Shown: positions 7,301-11,312 of the stretch, piece by piece
Layout: every line of letters starts with the position of its first letter
Numbering within the stretch: the stretch's first letter is position 1
NCBI GenBank assembly: GCA_034667525.1
Contig: JAXDJO010000029.1
Coordinates: forward strand, 1 to 11,312
DNA length: 11,312 bases
Direction: 5' to 3'
DNA from: DATAPE01 sp034667525
GTDB lineage: Bacteria; Actinomycetota; CADDZG01; WHSQ01
Notes under the pieces: generated by a model
What the model was told of the DNA's origin: nothing
Databases searched by the model: none
The model's input: only the letters and a program-made list of their open reading frames with translations
Position numbers and translations under genes: made by a program

Positions 7301-9648
7301 CCGTCGCCGAAGCGAACGGTGGAGCGGATCTGCGAGCTCCAATATTCCGGCTTCGTGGGTCCCCCGTCAGCCCACTCGCCTGTCAAGGTCGCCACGTATG
7401 GGATCGTTGGTTCGGAGAGATCGATCTGCGACACGATGTTCTCGAACTCTTCGAGGATCGGGTCCATCATCGCCGAGTGGAACGCATGCGACGTGTGCAA
7501 CCGCCGCGCGGTAATAGCTTTTCGGGTCAGGATCGCCTCTACGTCGTCGATGGCAGGATCGGGACCCGAGAGCACTGAGTAGCCTGGGGCGTTCACCGCC
7601 GCAAGACTGACCCGGTCGTCGAGTAGATCTTCCAACGCCTCGGCCGGAGCCATGACGGCGAGCATCGACCCCGGTGGCAACCCCGAGATGAGCCGGCCCC
7701 GCAGGGCCAGAACCCGGAGGGCGTCTTCCAGTTCCATCACGCCGGCAAGGGTCGCGGCGACGAATTCGCCGATGCTGTGACCGATCATCGCGGCCGGCTG
7801 AACACCCCACGACCGCCATAGCTCGGCGAGTGCGTACTCCACGACGAATAGAGCCGGTTGAGCCAGCGCGGTGTCTCGAAGTTCGCCGGCCGCGGTCTCG
7901 CGCCGATCTGCTGCGGGGAAGAGCACCTGGCGCAGATCCAAACCGAGGTCGGGTAGCAGCAGGTTGCAGCAGTGATCGATCGAGCGGCGAACGAGCGGCT
8001 CGGCGGCGTAGAGATCGGCCGCCATTCCAGGATATTGAGAACCCTGTCCCGGAAACATGAACACAACTCGGGGAGTGTCCACAGTCTCGGAGGCCCCCAG
8101 CAGCTCGGGCGCGTCCAGCGCATCTATGGCGCCATCACGATCATCGGACGCGATCGTCAGCGACCTGCGGTGCCGGAAGGCGTGCCGGCCCACGTGCAGC
8201 GTGTAAGCAACGTCCGCGAGATCTCGCTCTGGGTGACGCTTCAGGTGGGCGCCCAAGCGTCTGGTCGCCTCATCAAGAGCCGGTTCGCTGCGCGCGGACA
8301 GCACCAGCAGCTGCGAGCTGCGGCGCTTCTCCGGTGCCTCTTGCGCCGGCGCCTCCTCGAGCACGGCATGGGCATTGGTGCCACCGACACCGAACGAGCT
8401 GACCCCTGCGCGGCGCGGTGTGCCATTTCGCTCCCACGGCTCGAGCTTCGTAGTGACGTAGAAGGGGCTGGAGGCAAAGTCGATCGCGGGGTTCGGGGAG
8501 CGGTAGTGAACGGTGGGAGGGATGGCGCCGTGCTCCATCGTCAGCACCGCTTTGATCAAGCCCGCTACTCCGGACGCGCACGAGAGGTGGCCGAAATTCG
8601 ATTTCACCGCTCCGATCCCGCAGAATCCCCGGCGATCGGTGTACTTGCGGAAGACCTCGGTCAGCGCCGAGAGCTCGATCGGATCGCCAAGGATCGTGCC
8701 AGTCCCGTGAGCCTCGATGTAACCAACCGACTCCGGCGAGATGTGTGCACTCTCGTATGCGGCAGAGAGCGCGGCCGCCTGGCCGCGGAACCCCGGCGCG
8801 GTGTAACCGACCTTGTCGCTACCATCGTTGTTGATACCGACACCGAGGATCACCGCGCGGATACCGTCGCCGCCCTCGAGTGCCTCTTCGAGTCGCTTTA
8901 GAACAACCAGACCGACGCCACTGCCGACGATGGTTCCCTGAGCGTTCGCGTCGAAAGGTCTGCAGTGGCCATCCGGCGAGAGGATCGAGCCCGCAACATA
9001 GAAGTAGCCGCCGCGCTGTGGCACTCTCACCGTCACTCCACCTGCGAGGGCCATGTCGCAACGGCCGCTTTGCAGACTTTCGCATGCCAGTGCCACCGCG
9101 ACCAGTGACGTTGAGCAAGTGGTCTGAACAACCACGCTCGGCCCCCGCAGGTCAAGCCTGTAGGAGACCTGGGTGCAGAGGTGATCCTTGTCGTTGGTGA
9201 CCATCAGTTGCATGCCGTCGAGATACCCGAGCGTGTCGACGTTCTGGGACAACTGGTAGAGGTAAGTGCTCAGCTCACAGCCTCCGAAGACGCCGATCGC
9301 GCCGGGATAGGTCGCCGGGTCGTAGCCCGCGTCCTCCAACGCCTCCCAGGCGGTCTCCAGGAACAAGCGATGTTGGGGGTCGGTCAGGGATGCATCCCGG
9401 GCGGAGAAGCCGAAGAAGCCGGCGTCGAACATGTCGACATCGCCGAGCAGCGGCGCCGCGTTGACGTAGCCGGGTAGCGCAGCGATGTCGTCGGGAACAC
9501 CCGATGCACGCATGTCGTCCGGGCTCAACGGAGTGATGGACTCCACTCCCTCGGCGAGGTTGCGCCAGAACCCATCGAGGTCCTCGGCCCCGGGAAAGCG
9601 ACCGCGCATGCCGACGATCGCGATGGGCTCGCTGCGCGCCGAGATCAT
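4354..9648 (-). CDS. Type I polyketide synthase KS-AT-KR-ACP with C-terminal methyltransferase
   Basis: This 1764-aa single-module synthase is intact. KS (about 7-435) has Cys178 in TTCSTS, His314 in HGTGT and His354 in NFGHL. AT (about 528-820) has GQGSQ, Ser625 in GHSIGE and HAFHS (721-725), the pattern associated with malonyl-CoA. The LPTYPFERESYW linker (872-883) follows. A structural KR half (about 900-1130) precedes the catalytic KR (about 1134-1325), which has TGGLGHMG and the full set Lys1266, Ser1289/1290, Tyr1303 and Asn1307. ACP (about 1405-1475) carries Ser1439 in DLGGHS. The methyltransferase (about 1515-1764) has VLDVGCGRGG and LPFEDGSFDVV and resembles mycobacterial phthiotriol methyltransferase (Rv2952) along its length. 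There is no DH, ER, loading or release domain. The expected product is a beta-hydroxy, perhaps beta-methoxy, acyl chain; starter and number of cycles cannot be read. The ATG at 9648 overlaps the previous stop as ATGA, with no clear ribosome binding site. Confidence 0.97.
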   Translation of the reverse strand: MISARSEPIAIVGMRGRFPGAEDLDGFWRNLAEGVESITPLSPDDMRASGVPDDIAALPGYVNAAPLLGDVDMFDAGFFGFSARDASLTDPQHRLFLETAWEALEDAGYDPATYPGAIGVFGGCELSTYLYQLSQNVDTLGYLDGMQLMVTNDKDHLCTQVSYRLDLRGPSVVVQTTCSTSLVAVALACESLQSGRCDMALAGGVTVRVPQRGGYFYVAGSILSPDGHCRPFDANAQGTIVGSGVGLVVLKRLEEALEGGDGIRAVILGVGINNDGSDKVGYTAPGFRGQAAALSAAYESAHISPESVGYIEAHGTGTILGDPIELSALTEVFRKYTDRRGFCGIGAVKSNFGHLSCASGVAGLIKAVLTMEHGAIPPTVHYRSPNPAIDFASSPFYVTTKLEPWERNGTPRRAGVSSFGVGGTNAHAVLEEAPAQEAPEKRRSSQLLVLSARSEPALDEATRRLGAHLKRHPERDLADVAYTLHVGRHAFRHRRSLTIASDDRDGAIDALDAPELLGASETVDTPRVVFMFPGQGSQYPGMAADLYAAEPLVRRSIDHCCNLLLPDLGLDLRQVLFPAADRRETAAGELRDTALAQPALFVVEYALAELWRSWGVQPAAMIGHSIGEFVAATLAGVMELEDALRVLALRGRLISGLPPGSMLAVMAPAEALEDLLDDRVSLAAVNAPGYSVLSGPDPAIDDVEAILTRKAITARRLHTSHAFHSAMMDPILEEFENIVSQIDLSEPTIPYVATLTGEWADGGPTKPEYWSSQIRSTVRFGDGLRALAERQDSDGDAALLEIGPGRTLTTFGMQTAKTLGSSWLAFPSLPAADEQRSGLEVTLNSLGKLWEWGVPVDWAGFHSTEPRRRVSLPTYPFERESYWIGAPVRPTDKGPIEPRDVTEWFYVPTWREAPPAEPGTRPLSGAPVLVMDEGSGVGAGVVDRLRAAGAHPIVVSKGDAFAKKGEEEFEVDPRDPAAYQQLATEVCRSRRLAGVVDCWAGEPPGATDLDDAALLTFLSPLRLAHALGNHATIRPLPMLLVARGTDRVHDDDPLDPPRAFGIGAAKVVPQEHPGFRLAHVDVDADPAVPDLVVAELLFGAAEPDVALRDAKRYVRDYERVPLAESGNTRDLPEHPVVMVTGGLGHMGLILAEVLFARMGARLALVGRSEFPEPDSWEALSHSPDTPDGMRAVLRRLLAMRNERDDVLVLAADLGDGQQVLDAVDAALAHFGRIDILVHGAADVSPAAFGPAAETGPSVVAAQLSPKIRGLLHVMEAMRDREPDLWVLHSSISSALGGLGLSAYAGANAVLDTLATVGGPSWLSIAWDAWDNAAEAQMASIPEPIQPPEGQEAFLRMLATPIGPRVIAAVDDLDERLDAWVRAKGISPGGGKRHPRPNLSTPFAAARTETERTLTEIWASQLGLEKVGIHDRFFDLGGHSLLAVQVASEIRDRFQIEMPVLQLFKAPTISELAVLVEQAEVSGGVADAPATPGDVEPEVRAAPEIQEEGPGGAAKASYREFYDDVTRRLEATGMAEASFFLNYGYVSLGQGDEAQFAEPEGVFNPSSIRLAFELIGKTPLRGSRVLDVGCGRGGTVSLLADRFKAEAVGVDLSPEAVAFCRKTHNHPGVSFEVGDAENLPFEDGSFDVVTNLESSHTYPDIRAFLAEVRRVLRPGGWFLHADLLAGQRWMEVQVLLGSLGLKVEADREITPNVLASCDRVADSRTEAFGERSAVLDNFLAVPGSPVYEQMASGAWEYRILRSRLR

Positions 9649-10646
9649 GGCTGGGGCGTGGGCTCTGTCGCGCGGATCCGCAATGGCACCTCGAGCAGGG
9701 TCTCGTCCGGGGTAAGGACGTGGAAAGTCCCGACGTAAAGCGCGCCGGCCTCATAGGCACCGTCGTCGAGCGTGAGCGAAAGGGCAACGCTTCGCTCATC
9801 GCCGGGAGCAAGAGCGAATCTCTCAGGTGAAATGGTGATGTCCGGTTCAAACGCGGGTCCCACGCCATCCGCCCGGCGAACATCCGTGCAGACGCAACGA
9901 ACCGATGTGGATTCGCTCGCGGTATTGGCGACGGCCAATCGGACGACCGCCACCTCGCCAAGTGAGCCTTTAAGGTCGACCGCGAATGCGTCCGGATCGT
10001 CGGGGCCGAGGAGCGACTTGAGGTATTGCTCTCCGAACTTCGAGCTGAAGCCCTCAAGCCCGGAAAGCAGGTCGAAGTAGAGAGTAACCATCCGAGCTAC
10101 GCTCTCGGGGAGCCGTTCGTAACTGTGGGTGGCGGAGATCTCCTCGACCGCATCGGGCTTCAGGCTGCCGCTGGCCACCCCCTCGATCACCGAACGAACC
10201 GCCTCCAACACAGCAGCACTCTCTTGGGTTGCGTAGTCGGTTAGCCGGCCGAACCAGTCCGACCAGTCGGCGGCCTCGAATTCAGGCGGCGAAGTCTCCG
10301 GAGCAGAGACGGCTCCCGGAACTATGCGATCGACGAGCTCATAAGAGTAGGTAGTGCCGGCTTGCACGACGCCGGTCAAGAACCGCATGCTGATCTCAGC
10401 AAGCTTGTCGGCGTATTCGGCTCCATGAAGTTGGAGAAAGCTGTTCAACAGGCCCTCGACCGCACCAGGGGTCAGCTCGCCCTCGGCCACGCGCCCGATG
10501 ATCCGCCGGTAGAGGTCCTGGGTCCCTTTGGAGCGATCGCCCGCCCTGGTTAGGTACTCCTGGTACCGGGCCACCCAGTCTGCCGTCGCCGGGGACTCTT
10601 CGGGAGCCGAGCTTGTCTCCGCGCTGCTCCGAGCGGGCGGCGCCAT
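9645..10646 (-). CDS. Helical-repeat plus Ig-like domain protein, first gene of the operon
   Basis: I recognise no named family for this 333-aa protein. After a disordered-looking Ser/Ala/Glu/Pro-rich N-terminus (1-22), two helical repeats occupy about 23-110 and 128-215. They share a Trp near the start (DWVARY; DWSDWF), a turn (GELTPGAV; GSLKPDAV) and a long terminal helix (YADKLAEISMRFL; SVARMVTLYFDLL...FGEQYLKSLLG). Residues about 220-327 look like an Ig-like sandwich with VRLAVANTASES and LAPGDERSVALSLTL. Both parts match the 330-aa protein at the far end of the operon. The ATG at 10646 is bounded by an in-frame TAG 4-6 nt upstream; GGAG about 10 nt before the ATG is a weak ribosome binding site. 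The stop overlaps the synthase start (ATGA), so translation of the two is probably coupled and a related function is likely. No signal peptide or membrane helix is seen. The long helices loosely recall phasins; this is not established. Confidence 0.85.
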   Translation of the reverse strand: MAPPARSSAETSSAPEESPATADWVARYQEYLTRAGDRSKGTQDLYRRIIGRVAEGELTPGAVEGLLNSFLQLHGAEYADKLAEISMRFLTGVVQAGTTYSYELVDRIVPGAVSAPETSPPEFEAADWSDWFGRLTDYATQESAAVLEAVRSVIEGVASGSLKPDAVEEISATHSYERLPESVARMVTLYFDLLSGLEGFSSKFGEQYLKSLLGPDDPDAFAVDLKGSLGEVAVVRLAVANTASESTSVRCVCTDVRRADGVGPAFEPDITISPERFALAPGDERSVALSLTLDDGAYEAGALYVGTFHVLTPDETLLEVPLRIRATEPTPQP

Positions 10647-10866
10647 GGGCTAGGCGCTCCGGCGGGATCGGGTCTCTTGCGTCACGGGATGTCTCCGCGA
10701 TTGCTCACGCCAGGGAGGGGATGCGGCGTGCTGCGGCTGGGCTGATTCTGATCTCGGTCTGCCCGCATTGGTCCGCACTTTAGCCGTTTTGCTCCTCGCC
10801 TACCAGATCAACCAAACCTATGCCTGTCACCCATAAAGGTCCAGGGCCCCGGGGGAGTAGGTTGGC

Positions 10867-10896
10867 TTGACTTGGTTGTTTCGATTGGCTTGTAAC
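10867..10896 (+). promoter_or_regulatory. Possible promoter of the VOC gene
   Basis: TTGACT at 10867-10872 and TGTAAC at 10891-10896 are separated by 18 nt. The -35 is 5 of 6 and the -10 is 4 of 6 to the sigma70 consensus. Transcription would start near 10903, leaving a very short leader with the ribosome binding site almost at the 5' end. The short leader makes the call weak. Confidence 0.35.
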
Positions 10897-10901
10897 ACGA
10901 T

Positions 10902-10909
10902 GGAGGAGG
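10902..10909 (+). promoter_or_regulatory. Ribosome binding site fixing the VOC gene GTG start
   Basis: GGAGGAGG ends 5 nt before the GTG at 10915, a very strong match to the anti-Shine-Dalgarno sequence. It fixes the start of a gene that would otherwise be missed because it begins with GTG and has no stop in the window. Confidence 0.8.
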
Positions 10910-10914
10910 CTGCA

Positions 10915-11312
10915 GTGACGGAGTTCACCAAGCACGAACCGGGCACGTTCAGTTGGGCGGATCTCAGCACCACCGATCTCGATGCGGCCATCTCCCTCTA
11001 CACGGATCTCTTCGGCTGGGAGGTCAGCAAAGAGGACATTCCCGGCGGCGGGGTCTACGCGATGTTTCGCCAGAACGGGAAAGACGTCGCAGCGGCTTCC
11101 ACGCAGCGTGACGACGAGAAGGGGATGCCCGCTCACTGGAACGTCTACATCACCGTCGACGACGCGGAGCAGACCGCCAAGCAGGCCGAATCTCTGGGGG
11201 GCACCATCGTGGCCCCCGCCTTCGACGTGATGGATATCGGACGGATGGCCGTCATCGCCGACCCGACCGGCGCAATGTTCTGCGTCTGGGAGCCCAAGAC
11301 CAACATCGGAGC
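10915..11312 (+). CDS. VOC (glyoxalase/bleomycin-resistance fold) family protein, 3' end outside the window
   Basis: At least 132 residues are read and the frame is still open at the right edge. The N-terminus reads GTFSWADLSTTDLDAAISLY (10-29) followed by LFGWEV (33-38), which is typical of VOC proteins of the CFP30B/Rv0577 type. Later come HWNVYITVDD (74-83), a helix rich in Ala/Gln/Glu, GGTIVAP (94-100), and IADPTGAMFCVWEPK (114-128), the usual last strands of one VOC domain. Members of this type often carry two such domains in about 260 aa, so a second one probably lies beyond the edge. The family includes metal-dependent lyases, dioxygenases and binding proteins; the substrate here cannot be deduced. 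The gene is divergent from the polyketide operon. It may share regulatory DNA with it but need not share function. Confidence 0.9.
   Translation, partial: MTEFTKHEPGTFSWADLSTTDLDAAISLYTDLFGWEVSKEDIPGGGVYAMFRQNGKDVAAASTQRDDEKGMPAHWNVYITVDDAEQTAKQAESLGGTIVAPAFDVMDIGRMAVIADPTGAMFCVWEPKTNIG

Larger units (their letters stand above)
10647..10914. other. Divergent intergenic region between the operon and the VOC gene
   Basis: The region must hold promoters for the seven-gene minus-strand operon and for the + strand gene. On the + side a TTGACT/TGTAAC pair is visible. On the minus side I found only a lone TAAAGT (10782-10777) without a matching -35. AACCTA at 10815-10820 and TAGGTT at 10858-10863 form a widely spaced inverted repeat around the palindrome CCCCGGGG (10847-10854). 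It could be an operator or chance. The minus-strand frame across 10780-11136 is not supported as a gene. Confidence 0.5.

Noticed and set aside
10780..11136. Minus-strand open frame across the intergenic region and the VOC gene
   Set aside because: It is antisense to a clear VOC domain with a strong ribosome binding site, and its own translation resembles no family.

Overview
The window comes from a high-GC bacterium, most likely an actinobacterium. The signs are strong G/C bias at third positions, GTG starts, a DUF4242 protein and a VOC protein of the CFP30B kind, and a methyltransferase domain resembling the mycobacterial phthiotriol methyltransferase. This is inference from recognised families; no rRNA, tRNA or other taxonomic marker is present.

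Layout. The left edge (1-168) has no supported gene. A small DUF4242 gene follows on the + strand (169-420). From 10646 down to 469 seven genes all lie on the minus strand, tightly packed (gaps of 29 nt or less, several 4-nt stop/start overlaps), and are almost certainly one operon. In transcription order they are: (1) a 333-aa protein with two helical repeats and an Ig-like domain; (2) a 1764-aa type I polyketide synthase, KS-AT-KR-ACP plus a C-terminal SAM methyltransferase; (3) a 217-aa Sfp-type phosphopantetheinyl transferase; (4) a 184-aa protein with five 11-residue repeats; (5) a 238-aa protein that looks like two tandem beta-sandwich domains; (6) a 304-aa His/Cys-rich, probably metal-binding protein; (7) a 330-aa paralogue of gene 1. 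A 268-nt intergenic region (10647-10914) separates the operon from a divergent VOC-family gene that runs off the right edge.

How the genes may work together. The synthase should load malonyl units, condense, ketoreduce and probably O-methylate. Its ACP would be activated by the PPTase encoded immediately downstream. There is no loading domain, dehydratase, enoylreductase, thioesterase, terminal reductase or transporter. Instead, five small proteins without visible signal peptides or membrane helices share the operon. They are built from helical bundles, beta-sandwich modules, an 11-residue beta-like repeat and a metal-binding-like His/Cys cluster. I recognise none of the five as a named family. 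The arrangement suggests a polyketide or polyketide lipid made and kept with a dedicated cytoplasmic protein scaffold, coat or granule, but that function is inference. Bounding this operon by a paralogous pair of helical/Ig proteins is the most unusual feature of the window.
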